64,000 nucleotides of DNA from Acridotheres tristis (lineage: Eukaryota; Chordata; Aves; Passeriformes; Sturnidae): contig CM072884.1 in NCBI GenBank assembly GCA_037013685.1, positions 108,659,548-108,723,547 on the forward strand. The letters run 5' to 3'. The stretch's first letter is position 1, and the number at the start of each line of letters is the position of its first letter. The notes under the pieces are model-generated. The model was not told where the DNA came from, searched no databases, and saw only the letters and a program-made list of their open reading frames with translations. The position numbers and the translations under genes were made by a program. Shown here one piece after another: positions 1 through 14,059 of this stretch.

Positions 1-3000
1 CTACCTGTATGGATAGTTTTGAAGGTGTTGGGTTATATTATGCCACATAATCCTCAATAGACCATTTTTTTCTGTAATCTTTGGGTGCTCACAGTGTAAA
101 ATGTCCTGCAAAATAGAGTTTCTGCAATTTTTGACTACAAAGGCACTGTGGTACCTTAACTCTGCATTTAAAAATATTATTTGACTTGAAATGTTGTGAA
201 GTAAATATCTCAGCTTGGATAAAAGCCGATCTGACTTTCATTCTTGCATTCAAGTAGTTCTCTCAATGTTTCTTCTTATGTGCCTAGGCTAAAATAAATC
301 TCCCTTCTGTGCAATGTACTTCATTCTGATTTCTTTTTAAAACTCCCCTGTGTCAACATGTTGGGGGAGGTGAGGAGGACTGTGGGGGATGAACAGATAC
401 AAAGGGCAGTTCAGGAGAGGGAGACAGCAGCGAGAACTGCAGTTTGTAGATGTTGATGCTCCTGGGAAAATAAAGATATCAAGTGTAAATGTCTGCCATG
501 ATTATCAGCTTTGACATATTCTGAGGAGGCAGCATTAGAAGCTCAGGAAGGAGTAAGATATTCCTGATTTTATCCAAACATGATGGCAGATATCTGGCAC
601 CTGTAGGAAGTTATTTTAATCATCTCGTGGTTGTATTATAATGGACTTGATCATAGTGAACTCTTTTATGTAATACCTGAGTTTGAGTAGGGCTGTCCTA
701 CACAAGTTCCATTGCATGAGTGAATTGAGTGTAAGTGTATAAAACATCTGGATCTGTTGCAGCTGTCCAGGGCAGGGGAGACCTAGAAACCCTGTTCCAC
801 AGATTTGGGGCTCCGAGAGGCATCAGTGCTCGCTAGAGTGATTCCTGGGAGAGTTCCTGAGAGCAGAGCCTGGTTACCCAGTATTGAGATTAGATCTGTG
901 CTTAGGCATTGCAGTGCTGCTGCAAACCTTGTCTGGTTTGATAATCTTGATTAAAGAGTGTTTGTGGCCTTTGCAGGCAGGTGAACGTTCAGTTAGGAAT
1001 TGTGTGCCTGCAGTTGTAGCAACACAGAGTTTGATTAAATTAAACCTTTTGGTACAGCTATGTTAGGGAGCATCAAATTCCTTCATGCTGATCCTCTGAA
1101 GTGTTTGAGCATTTATTGGGGATATCTCTGTGCTTGAGGAATGAACATGAAGATTTCTAGACACTGTTAAACCTAGGGGATTGTGGACCAAGTTATGAGG
1201 ATCATGACAACAGCACTGCTGAAGTCCATTATTCTGTGTTAATTCATCAAAGAACAGCACTCTCCTGGCTTAAGTTTTTTTAATAAAAAACTGTGTTTTA
1301 CCAGAGTAACAGAGGGCACACAGGTACTTGAACATTTCTATTCATATGTGAATAAATTGAAGGATTGACACGGCGCAGCATTTGGAAATACATCTTAAAG
1401 TATTGGACGTTACTGTGAAAATTACTTACTTCTTTTTAAAGGAAGATTTTGTTGTGAAATAGGATGCTAGAACTTGGATTGAGGATGCCTGAGAAAGAAA
1501 AGAGACCTCAATTTATTCAGCTACACTCAACTGTAGTATCTCTTTATCAAGTAGTGCGTGGAGTGGATCAGTCAGAAAGTCTGAATGTTCCTTGAAATGT
1601 TTAAGGAACACTTAATTAGTGAGTTATATCCTCCAACATGAATTCAGATATAGAATTCTTGTTAGCTGTTGACTTTTGCTGGAAAGTTGCCTAGAAAGGA
1701 AAGTAAATCTGTCAGGAACTTGTTATCATTTTATGAAAATGGCCTTAATCGCCCTTCTTTTTAATAAAAATTTTATTTATGTGGACAAGGTGAAAGCATC
1801 AAAGAGGTTTGGTAAACCCCGGGAAGGGTTTTCAAATACCTAGTTCTGTGTTACAGTGGATTTTAAGAACATCTGAGTGCAAATGTGGTGCAAACTGAAT
1901 TTACAGTTGCAAGGCTATCCTGTAGAACACTGAATGGTACAGTTAAGAAAAAATAGAGAAATTGAAGAAGGGGAAGTAAATCCCATAATTTTGCAGCAAG
2001 GTGAGGTGTTAATTTAGTTCTGGAAAGCACCTGTTTGGTATTCCCTTGCCTATGTTTACTGGACAGTAGAATGAATTACGGTCTGAATTTTTACTTTGTT
2101 CTAATTTATTTCTTAAATTATTCTTGAAAATAAAATTCTGGCTATATGTCTACAAATAGGAGAATTTCCCTCACTTTTCTCAGGTAATCTTTACAAAACA
2201 AAGAAGAATCCAAGACCGCACAGGGGAAAAAAACTCCAAAAACCAAACCAGAAAAGCAAACAAACAAAAAATCCACCAAAATCCCCCAACCTGAAATTCT
2301 CTTCAGAAAGCCAAATGTCAAAGGAAAATTCAGTTGTGTATGTGGGTGCTAATCATGGAAGAGGGAAGTGATCTCAGTCTGTGCTGTTGTTGGTTTGTTG
2401 CAGAAAGCAGTTTTATAACACTCCTTTTTATGTTGAGCTAAAGTGTATTTGAGTGCCAGGTAACATTGTAAAATGCTGTTCTGTAATTAAAGTTCTGTAG
2501 AAATTTCTGAAGCTTATGGCTAAAACCCTTGTCATTAGCAGAAACGCTTTTTTGTTCCAAAGAGCTAAAGTAACTAAAGACCACGGATGTTAGTTTTTAA
2601 ATGTGACCTGTTGCTTGTTTTAATTGTTTTATGCAGCCTTTTTTCATCCCTCTGCGTTTTTTGATGTGTTTCCTTAATGCTATGAAGTACAACAATAATT
2701 AAAAAAGACATTATTCTTTAATTTTGTCCGTATTGCTGTCTCTCTTTCTCCAGACTGTAAGTCTGTTTCTCCCTTTATAAACAGTTGGACAAAAAGCAAT
2801 TACTAGACATACTGATAACAGCAAATAAGAGAACATTTTGCACCTTTGAGATCCTTTATAAGACGGCAATTTTCCACTTCATTGACTCACAACTGTTTTA
2901 TTTTCTGCAGTAAACTCAAAAAAACAAGTCGTTTTTAAACAGAATTAATCAAAAATTTCATTATTTTTAAATTAGATATAAATGCTTGGATTAATTGAAA

Positions 3001-6000
3001 CAGTGCAGTTGCATGGGATCAGTAGAAATTGCTGGAACAGACATCCTCCTGGAACATAAGTTGGAGAAAAAGGATAATTTGTGAACACTGCTTTTTATTC
3101 AAGCCCTTAGGTTTTTGGAACTTTTTTTAGAAAGACAATGGTTATTCCGTATAAAGAGATAAATTTCCCCTTAAGGGTCTTCAGAGAGCAACATTTTAAA
3201 ATTACACAAGAATATTATAATTTAATGTAAATTAGTGCCCAGTAGCAGCACAGGGTACGCACAGAAAAAGCAAAAAGAAACAATCCATTTGATCGGAGGA
3301 CGCTTAATCAGAGAAATGTTCAGAAAAACTGACCAGGAAAACAAGAAATTTGCAGAAATTCTCACTGAAGGTGAAGTTTGCTGAGATGAAGACATTGCAA
3401 AAGGAACTGGGAGATAATGCACCCATCTGCAGGGCACTGCTGTAAAAACCTGCAATTCAGGATATTTGCAAATCAAAATGATCGGGTGGGAATAGAATAA
3501 ATAGAAAGCGGAAATGGAGAATCAGAAAGTGACAAATCAGGAATTAAATATTCAGTGTCTCTGTGAAGCATGGAGATACTAATAATACCTTCTATATGTT
3601 TTTTAATTCTGCCTGACAATATAATGGTTGTCAATGAAGCACATGGGATTCTGTACCCCTCAGTTCTGATTAAAACAAGTTTTTGGATTTCAGTCTTTTC
3701 ACTTGACGGATCTTGATGAAGACATTCTGGTTATATTCTGAGAAGGTATGAAATACAACTGAAAAATAATACCTTCAGGACTTCTGCTGTAGTCTGAGAG
3801 GGGGAGACAAGGATGATGACAATGATGTGTTATGGAACAGCAAATGAAAAACAGAGATAATTTTGTCCTAAATTTTAGATACTGATGAGAGTTGGTCATC
3901 ATAATGGAGATAAAAAGCATTTTTATGGGATTTAATGAGGATAAGCATTTTCCAGGAGACTGTTGTGGAGAGCAGTCTGGAAATAGAGTCTGAGTCTGAT
4001 ACTGTATGATAATACAGGATGGGAAGTGATCATGTCCATAAAAAAGAAAAGAAGAAAAGAGGAGGGGGAAGGTAGAGGAGAGAAAAATCTGCAAGGCCAA
4101 GTGAGATAGAACAAATAATATGAGGAAGAGGAAAATGTGTCTAGAAGGAAGAATGGCAGGATGTGGGGGAAGGAAAATTCTGGCCTTGCTGAGAATTAGA
4201 ATGAAAAGAAAACCCAAACTTTAGGGCTAAGAACATATGGGGAGAAGGGAGGAAGGTATATATAGAATAATACCAGAGTGGATTGTGAGAGATCTGAACT
4301 GAGACTTTTGCCAGTTTCTTCCCTAACAGCAACCTCTGTGTCATAAATTCACCAGGCATGCTGGGAGAGATTACAAATAAAAGAAAAAAGAAAAATCCAG
4401 GGAAGACGTTTAACTGTTCAGGTGAGGAGCCCAGTATCATTCTCCATCAAAGGCCTGGATGGACTCTGTTTTGAAGAAGGAGAAATAAAGTAGAGTGTGA
4501 AGCCCTGAGGATCACTCAGGGAGCTAGATAAACAGATAATAAAAATCAGGAATGTTTAGGGTGGAGCAAAAGACAGTAGCAGGGCTTCAGCTGTTAAAAA
4601 TGAGCTTTATGCCCTGACCTTGCTGGACAGCCCCTGGCAAGGGGAGGAGTGAGTTAAGATGACAGAGACTCCACTCTCAGTAATTAAACAACAAAGATTT
4701 TTTAACATATGTAGCTGTTACTGCACATGGTGGTAATTCAGCAATTTACTGCCACGAAATAAAGGAGTTTACAGTAATAAAGGATCTAGCAAATGCACAA
4801 AGTCTTCTACTGAAATGCTGATGAAAAATAGAAGAGAGCATATTATCCATAATAATTAGGTTTTGGGGGTGCAATGGATGAGAGCAGTTTTGGTAAAAAT
4901 TTCACTTTGATCCTGAGGTATACTGGCTAAACAAAAAGAGTGGGAAAAATGAAATACAGCAGATACAGCATCCTCATAGTAACAGATTTTTAAAGATTAT
5001 TAATATGTTTAGATCATGAGTTTGTCCCCTTAGTATGTCACGGTGGGTGGAAATTGCATTTAAGAAAATACTGGAAAAGATAGAGAAGTTGTTAAAAGAA
5101 CAAGACCCAGGAGAAATTTGAAGTATGAAGACTGCTAAATGAGGGCTGAATTTGTGAATTGTGCACCTTGCTGTCTCTTTTCTCTATTGAAATGCTTGGT
5201 AGCTTTGGTAACACTGTAAATGGGGTTATGTCAGCAATCCCATAGCTGTGATCAGTTACTGTGATTAATCTGTGATGTGAAAAAATTGGCATTTTAAAAT
5301 GCAAACTGTGTTTATCAAGACTGGGATTCTGTCTCTTAATTGTAAAAGGTGTATGCCTTCAAAATACTTCAGAAAAATTTATTAATAAATAACGAGAAAT
5401 GCTGGAATGTTGGAAAGGTAATGAGATTGTGTTGCCAATAATACTTGATTGTCTATGAAATGCACAAAAAATAGAGCAAATTAATAGCTGTATTTGGGTT
5501 TAAGAAAAACATGTTTTAGTATTGCATGTTAAAAATAAATGTAATTTTTTGAAAGTCAGTAAAGCAAACAGGTTGAAAGAAGTATCTTTTTTTTAATGAA
5601 ATGTGTTGTTAAATTAATGTCAGCAAGAAATATTAGGAAGAAAATTCATGCTGTTTAATTAGAGGAAAGCACAACTGATTTCTGGTTTAGAAAAGAACAT
5701 ACATTTATCCAGATATTTCTTAAGTAGTAATGAATCTTAAGAGTCATAGATTAGGGTTTTGTGTATTCTGGGGGAATATGGGGAATGTGTGTGTCTGAAA
5801 TTAGGTCCCTCTGGCAGCTAAAACACAGAGTACTGTAGTCCCATCAAAATATGATAATTGTTAATGAAGACAAATAACGCAGCGTGTCCAATTTTGTGTA
5901 CAGGAATATTTTACAAGGATATAATAATTAACTCTTACTAGATGAGTTTTGCAATGAAATTATGACAGGAGGGTGTCCTCCCTTTCCTTGAAAGGTATCA

Positions 6001-6478
6001 AGATGAGGTGTAAAGTCTTAAAAAGAAAATGACTGGCAAATTAAATTAATATATTTTGGCATGTTGTCTTTGACCTCATGATAAATTTGATAAATTAGCA
6101 TTTTTCAATGTCTCTTTCTATGAACTGTCACCACACAAAACAAAGAAACCTCCCTCTGCACGTAAACCCCATGCACTTGTTTGGGTCCCAACAAGCTTTA
6201 GATGATTTTATGAAGTACTCGTGTTGCTCTGTGATAAGAAATGTTTTGCATTTTCCCTAAATTAGAAAAAAAGATATTATTTCAATGTCTGCAGTTCTGA
6301 TTTTTTTTTAGCATGCATTCATTCATTACGCTACTCATCCTTTTTAATCAATCGATTCATAAGAACTCAGAAGTTTGAAAAATCTGAAATATAAATATGA
6401 ATATAGTTTGAAAATTTGAAGTATACTGAAAATGTTAAAGAGGAAATAATGTGCTTTGGAGAGAAGTTTGCTGGGGTC

Positions 6479-6493
6479 AGGAGGAGGAGGAGG
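6479..6493. repeat. (AGG)5 microsatellite
   Basis: Five perfect AGG units lie in a purine-rich context within the first intron segment. No function is suggested. Confidence 0.9.
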
Positions 6494-9400
6494 CGAGACA
6501 GAATCTCAGTGGGAGCACTCTTCCCTCACCCTGGAAATGACATTTGTTTCCAGACAATGTTCATTACATTTTCTAATGGGGGCTTCATCCTGGAAATTCA
6601 ACAGGAATACTTCTCTTGTCCCTTTGTATGTGTGATTTCTGTCTGGAAGCCCAAACACTCTGGGTGGAAATAATGCAAGTATCATCAAGATTGATGGAAA
6701 AGTCTCTTCAGAAAAGCTTTTTATTCATGTTGAATTCTCCTGCTGCAGAAGTTGCCTTTGTGCAGAATAAAAACTGTCATCATTCATGTGCTAGTATTTA
6801 GATTAATAACATGCTTCCCTTCTTCAGTCCCTGGCATGAGGATTCAGGATGCTGAAATATTGGATGTGCTGAAGTGTGGCAGTGGAGAAACTCATCAATG
6901 CTCGGAGAGAGGCGTTCTTAGTTGGGCACAACATTCTGACTCGAGCAGGCCACGCTTCTCCAGCAGGCAGGAGTAATACTTGAATGTTGATAACATCAAG
7001 TGACCAAATGTCTATTTTTCTAAATAGAAACAATTATTTTGGAAATGCTTGTGATGCTTTTTCAAAAGCCTGTTGTATGCAGAAGCCACAGTAATGGCAC
7101 AGTGACTTGGTACTCTATATGATTGCTCATTCCTTGCATGGAAAAGGTTAAAACAAAACCCATCACCCTGGTTTTCATATTTCTAGTTTGTAGATTTCCT
7201 GTTTGATCTATAACTTGATACAGTGCCTCATGAATGAAAGGCTTTTCTTCAGAAATGGTTCTTCTACATTTTAAGGTCCATTTTTTAAAAAGAGGAAATG
7301 TTTGCTGAGTTTTAGAAACAAAGAATTGCTTTATTTTGCAAATTCTATGTGTTTGAATTTGCTCTCTCCGGAACTGACATCTCAGTTCTGTTTTTTTAAA
7401 CAGTCTTTCAAGCATATACCTAATTAAAGTATTGAGCTTGCATCCTTTCCTCCTTTTCTGAAGGATGCAGATTCAGCCTCTTCCATGTGGTGGGTGTGGG
7501 TGGGAGAGGAGTGGTGGAAGTGTGAGTGGATCTAGTGCAAATAGATGGGGAAGGCAGCAGGTGGGAACACGGGGAGACAAAGAGCTTGAGGTCTCCTTAA
7601 AGAGTCTGAGTAGCCTGAGTGAGGCAAATATGTTCGTGCTTTGAAGAAAAGGCAGACAGTTCAAAATGGTTTAAATTAGTGTTTGAGCATGATTGTGCTC
7701 TGAAATAAATTTAGGTATTTTTCCTTTTTTCCTCATTCAGTCTTTATTTTTAGATTAAGTTTTACTTAGTATTTTTCTTATTGAAGCATTGATACAGACT
7801 CTTCAAAATTCTCAGGGTCATCAGAAAAACAGCAATAAAGCTCTGTTAGCAGACATAATTACACTGACGCTGTTTAACATGTTTTCTAAAAATACATCAG
7901 GTCTTGTTTTTCTCTCCTCCCAAAGAATATTGGGTTCCATTTTATTTGTTTATCTATTGGACTCTTGATTATTAGGATCAAGCACAGATCTGTTTCCAGG
8001 TATGTTAATGATGTAATCAGAACTTCATGAACTTTTTTGAAAACAAGCTGGAAAATCTGATTCCAGTCCTGGTAAACACTGTGGAAAGGGAAATGGGTTT
8101 CAGTCATATCTGCAGTTTAGAAAGTAAAGACGATGATAATCTGATTATAATTCTGAAATACTTTTGTTAAAGGTAAGGGGTGGAAACCCATAGGGGTGAC
8201 AGAGAAGGGGGAATGTCTTTACACAAGGCCTGCTGGTATTTTTTGTGTTTTCTCTTCTGTTGTCAGCTGCTGCAGGAAATTCATGCCTACTGCATCTTCC
8301 GGAAGATTTTGTATCACTGGTTGTTTGGAAAGTTACATTAGTTTTGCAGAATGCTGCAGACTCACAGTTTTAATTGTTTCAAAAAGCAGCTGTGCAAATC
8401 CAGGGAAGAAAATCCATTAAAAGCAATTAAATACAAAGACTTTTTGTTTGGCTTTGGAAACCTTTGAACCACAAATCACTGGAGGTTGGGGTGGTATTCT
8501 TTCTAGGGGGGCTTAAAATGATAGAAAAGGGCGTAAAGTTACTTATGTGTAACTGCAACAGCAGCATTTTAAAAGTTCAGTATTACTTCTGAATTATATG
8601 ATAGCCTGTCCCTTTCCTCCAGGATCACCAGCCCAGAGTTGTGTTTCCATTTACTGACATAGTCTTTACCTTTTGCACAGGAAGGATGATTTCCTGATTA
8701 AATGCAATCATTGGGTGTTGTCTGGAGCAGAATTACTCTGGGAAGCTATACAAGAGTCAAGAATTTCAGTACATGATCTCTTATCTCCCTCTGAAATCCA
8801 TAAAAATACAGCGATATTAATGAAATCATCCATTAATTCATAATGGAGCATTATAATCCTGTCTCAGTTCTGGTTTTGATCTCAAAATCTGGGCAAACAG
8901 AGCCCTCTGTCTGTCTGAATCATGTAAGAAAAGCTTGTCTTGAAGAAACTTTATTTCACTCAGGATGAGTGAGAGGAATGTAAACCCTTTTCTCTCCTAA
9001 ACTTTCTTCCCTGTGCATTGTTGTCAGACAGATTTCCTTGGGAGTCTCTCCTGGATCACCATGGCTGTAATGCTGGCTTTTATAGAGAGAGAACCTGTAG
9101 GTTCTGCTTGCTGGTGATTTTTCCTGACCTGGGCTTTCATTAAAGAGCAAACTGAAGCAAGCAGATGATGAGTGTCACTTGTGAGGTTGAGACAAACCCA
9201 GATGGGTCCTGTCACAGGAAGGCAACTTGCCTTAAACTGACAAGTGCTGATTGGAAAAACAGTACAAAATAAAAATGACTCTAAAGGAACACAGCTGATT
9301 ATTTTTTGAATTTTTTTACATGCTTCTGTTCAGTGGTTTTCATAATTCTGGTGTTTTGATAGACATGTAGCTCCTAATTCCTGTGGCATCTTTCTGTGTT

Positions 9401-10026
9401 CCCTGTTAACTAACCTCCTGAACCTTGGGTTTTTTTTATCTTCCCCTGGAATTCTGGTTGTGTATTCTTAGTCTTACAGTCTGTGCATACAAACTGGAAG
9501 ATGTGTGTGTTTTGAGATGCTTTGGTGATTGAAGCTCCAGGAGCAAGTGCCAGGGCTAGGACTTCATTACGTGTGTGGAGCCCAGGGAATCACTGAGGTA
9601 TTGGAGCAGTGTCTTGAAGCACCAGTTTGTTCTGTGGTGACTCATTGTTCTGGATGTGAAAAGAAGGTGGTCGACAGTTTTGTAATCATTAGGAAGAATG
9701 TCCCAAATAATCTGCCGTGTGGACAAGGGATTACTCTGTCCTAAGTGGAAAAAAATTTCCTGTCTGTGCTGTGTCAGTCAAGTGTGAGATGAAAAACAAT
9801 TCATTGGTCTGGGTTATCAAACCCAGCTAAATCCAGAAGTGTTGATTTCTCCTGAAGCACTTTGGCAGATTTGGCTTCTAGAAACAGAGAATGAAGAGTG
9901 GGGTGACTGTGTCTAAGAAAGTCACAGATCTCATAAAGCCAAGTTAGGGCAAAATCCTTGATACAGAAACTGCCACTTCACTTAAATGCAGGTAAATAAG
10001 ACTGGACTTAGATTGTTAGCATGAGA

Positions 10027-10048
10027 TTTTTTTTTGTTTGTTTGTTTG
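10027..10048. repeat. T-rich (TTTG)n simple repeat
   Basis: A run of T leads into TTTG units. Such tails sometimes mark old retroposons, but no element body is recognisable next to it. Confidence 0.8.
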
Positions 10049-12249
10049 CCAAAAAGAATCTGAATTTTAGGCCTGAAATGTATTTGTTGGACGCCACATA
10101 TGTAGTGAAGATAGTAAACAGGTTTAAAAGTGCTTGAGAGACATGGTGTATTTTTAAGAGAAACTGAGAAGTAGAATATGGTAGAATTTGTTACGTATTT
10201 ACCACCTTAAACAATTAAATATGGCCTGGACTGCCTAAAGTGCATCTTAAAGTGGATGTTGTTTAAGAACAGAATCAAATGTAATCTTAAAAACACGGTA
10301 AAAAGAGAGAAGTAGCACAAAACTTCTTATCCTAAATGCTTCTGCAAGACATCAAGCACAAATTGGACCCTCCAGAAAATGAATTTGTATTTTTTTTCTT
10401 TGCCCTGATGTTGATCATGAAGAGTCCTTTTCAGGCTGCCTGCCTGCTGTGTTCCCTATCTCAGCAGGCATTCTATGGCTGTGGTTTATCTCCCAAGGAG
10501 TAAATTTTTTGTATTTTATGTTGGGAGTTCTTTCTAGCAGAGCTGTACTTAGGTGCCCTTAATTCCTGTAATCTTCCTGTGTTAGTACTTGTTCTCTGGT
10601 AGATTTGAGAGACAAATTTCTTCCTTTGTTAAGCAAAGTACTGTAAAGAGACTGATAATTTCCAGGTAGGATGATTATGCCTTCCCATTTTGAGATCTGC
10701 TAAGTGACCATAAAGCTGCTCACATCATTGTCTTCATGGCCTGGAACTGTCTTTCTGTGAGTGATGTACTTCATCTTTGATACCTGCAATTGAGAAATGG
10801 TCCTGAAATTGCTTGATAATAGACAACTGGGCTTTAGAAGAAAGTATAAGAAAGCTGTGAAGTATTTTTTTAACATGTTATTCTAAATTACAAGGTAGAT
10901 TCAGATTACACTATAATCACATATTAGAAAAGATGGGAAAGAAAAACCCCACATTTTTGATCTAAGAAAATAAATATAAATTGGTATATATTAGACAGTG
11001 TCATGGAAAAGTTGTAAATGTGGGGCTGGTTTAATGATTGGAAGTGAAAATGAGTATTTGTATTATAAAATAGAAGATAAATTTTGTATGTTAAATGGTA
11101 CAGATTTAAAGTACAGAAAAAGATTTTGGAGAATTACGATAGCAAGTTCAGTTTCATATGTCATGTTGATGTTTTTAAACAGTAGTATTTGAAAGTATTT
11201 CTATCCACCATTTCAGCTCATGGTCTTGGGGAACTGGCCTTAGTATCAGAAAAACTAGAGTATGAAGAAAAAGTTAAAAGCCCAGACAGTATTTGCTTTA
11301 ATAAAGAACAATACAGAAGCCTGCACTGTAAAGGATGGTCTTATATAAAGGATAAGTATAGTTCAATGTGACATTTTTCAAGAATCCAGTCATCCTCCTC
11401 TCTAAAGCAGAACAGAAGAATGAAATTTCAGGTAAATGATCAAAGCATATCCAAGAGCTGTTTGCAGAGGAGACAGACAGGAAGGAAGGTGAATCCACGC
11501 CTGCCATGTAGACAGGTTAAAAAGGGATTCTGCTGACTCTTGCAAGCACAAAGGGGTGTCCAGTCACACCAAGGAGCAATAATGATAACATAAAATTAAT
11601 TTGTGGAACTCAGCAAGGTGTCTTTAAATAAGAGCTCTCTGAGATTTGCAAAAGGATGTTGAATTGGCAGAGGAGGAGGAGAAAATCCCCATTTGATGGC
11701 ATTGGTTTATTTGCCCTCTTCTTGTCCTCTTGTCTCTCCTCCTTCAGGCTGTCAGCTGAGTTAAGAAATAAACTGCCCCAGAGGAAAAGATTTTAAAGCT
11801 ACCAACTTTGACAGGTTTCTTACCTAGTATGGTGAGGTAGTAGTCAGAAGTGAAGAAACAGTAGTGGATTGAAAAATGTTTCAGTTCCCAATCCAGGACA
11901 GCCTTGGTGTTTCCATTTGCAGTTTGTCGGAGTTAATTTTTCAGAAATTAAACTGTTGACAGAAGTAATTAAGTAAAGTCAGGTACAGCAGCAGTGATAC
12001 AATGGTAAGAAGAAGAGGGATTAGTGAGGGAGGAAAGCAACCTGAGCTCTGAATCAGAGGAGGAAAGAGCTGCAGTGAAGAATAAGCAGAGATAGGAAGG
12101 GCAAAAGAAATGTCCTGTCATTTGGCTTGTTTTTATTTTTCTTGGTTTGTTTTGCCTTTAGAAACTGACGGCTCTTAAACTCACTAGTCTATATATTCAC
12201 AGAGTGGGCTGAAAATTTACTGAGGTACAGTTTTCTGTTAAGAAAAGAT

Positions 12250-12550
12250 GATTTGATGGAATTGAAATGCTCTGTGGGAATGGTTGGTGGGCTGCCCAGC
12301 TGCCTTGCTCTGCTCTTGGCTGCTGGCCATCCAGTCTGCTCCCCCAGCTGCCTGTCATGTGGGCCTGCTGCCTTGGCTCTTGTATCCCATTTTAAGTATT
12401 TGTACATCCTAACAAATAAAACAGCAAATCACCAATTAGAACACCAATTAGCCATCACTACTTAACCAACTACAGTCTTAATTGGACAATCATTTTCAGT
12501 AATAATTGATTGATCCTTAACTAGCAACCGTTAATCAATGATCTTGCAGT
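12250..12550. repeat. Possible degenerate LTR-like fragment
   Basis: A CT/GC-rich block (12290-12385) is followed by an A-rich block in which the ten-base word CACCAATTAG occurs twice, at 12430-12439 and 12442-12451. CCAAT-type words and TTAATTGG follow. The order loosely recalls the U3 part of avian retroviral LTRs, but I cannot place it in a family, and no TG...CA ends or target duplication are visible. It could be unique intron sequence. Confidence 0.25.
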
Positions 12551-14059
12551 TCAGTTCTTAAAACAAACCTTTAAAAAATTTACATACTGTTGTTTAAATT
12601 TTGATACATTTGTAAGAATACATAAAATGTATACCCCAAAACATGCTATTGGAAAACTCATTCTTTGGATGTTACTGATGAATGTAAAAATAAAGTCAAG
12701 ATCAAAAGAGCTAGTGAGGTTTTTTTCCTAAAGCTGATACTCTGAATTTTGTTCCAAATGCAGGATTTTGTTCAGTTTGCAATTTACAGAACAAACTGTT
12801 TCTGTGCTGGAGCTAATGAAGCCTGGGCAATGACGAGCTGGTGTCTGTTGTCCTTTCACACCTCCTGTCCTTCCTTCTCCCACTTCAGCACACACAAACT
12901 GAAATTCCTCTGGTTTTCCTAGTGAAGCATCCTGAATGACATCTTGTTTCCTATGGCATCTCTGAGCAGGAAAAGCACATGCTTGATTTAAAGCTGTGCT
13001 ACTGGGCTAAGTGTCTTTTCCCAAAGAGGAGAGAGTAATTAAGCTCTGTGTGCTTTCTGAAAGTAGGCCTTGGCTTGGGGGTTCTTTTTCCTACCCAAGA
13101 GGCATTTTCAGTGACATTCCTCCAGTTTTTCATCTTTGAGAAGTCTTGCTTTCTCTAAAACTCATTTGAAAGCAGCTAACAGGTTCAAGAGTTACTCAGC
13201 TGGAAAGAACAACATAAAAGCAGCAACAGCATTCTTAGGGGACTTGGTTAAAAATTAACCTTTGAATTTTTCCATTAAGCAGGTTTCCAGATTCAGCTGG
13301 GTTTTTGTTATTTCCCAGCATAATGTGTAGTTTAAGATTAAGAGATAAAGAGTTTTGTCATGTAATTTTTGTGATTATTTTCCTTTGGTTTTTGCTGGTC
13401 TGTTTATGTGTATTTGAATCTCTTTATAGTCATTCATGCCTTAGTATATTCAGCTTGTCCACTCCCATTTTCTGTGGAGTGCCTGAGGTAGAGCAGCTGT
13501 GTAATTAATGATAGTAAGGCTTTTTTCCAACACTGGTGATTCTCCAGCAGTGAGAAACTGACAGGGAAATAATGGGGCTACTTGTCAACTCAGTGGGATT
13601 CCTATCTTTGCTGGAACGGGTTGGAAAAATGGTGAATCAAGGACAGAAAATTCCATGCTACTAATTCTACTTCATAAACTGTTCTGAAGATGATTGATGT
13701 AAATGGTGATGTTCACTTGCCATATGAAAGAGAATAAAACATTTCAATAAACTGTCCAGATGTCATAGTCCAAAAAAGATGTTGCAGTAATGTTTGTGTG
13801 TACATATGAGCCAGCATTAATTTCAGTACTTTGAAAACATTTGTGAAGAGATCTAATAGTTTTTGTGAGGTCAGTATATCTAGATGGGAAAGAGGAAAGC
13901 TAAATCCTTTCATAAGTATGAAATAAGAGCAATACTAAGCAAAGAAAAGCAGAGGTTGGGAAGACCTGCTCAGTGTTTAATTTGCTTGTGCTGATTAATA
14001 TTTTAGCCCCACCTCAAGGGTATTGGCAAAATAAGGAAGTGCCTACAGGACATCATAAT

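Larger units (their letters stand above)
1..14059. other. Intron sequence upstream of the first KDM6A exon seen, no gene found
   Basis: This AT-rich stretch contains only short open frames that match no family I recognise. I looked for the preceding KDM6A exons, which encode the start of the TPR region, and did not find them. It is therefore most simply part of a long intron ending at 23680. Visible low-complexity features are an A-rich patch near 2220-2290, a purine-rich patch at 3700-4450, an AGG run at 6479-6493 and a TTTG run at 10027-10048. The sequence near 12250-12550 may be an old LTR fragment. No promoter, CpG island or RNA gene was recognised. Confidence 0.7.

Noticed and set aside
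3699..4217. 172-codon minus-strand open frame as a gene
   Set aside because: Low-complexity hydrophobic translation explained by purine bias of the + strand; no domain, splice context or homology recognised.
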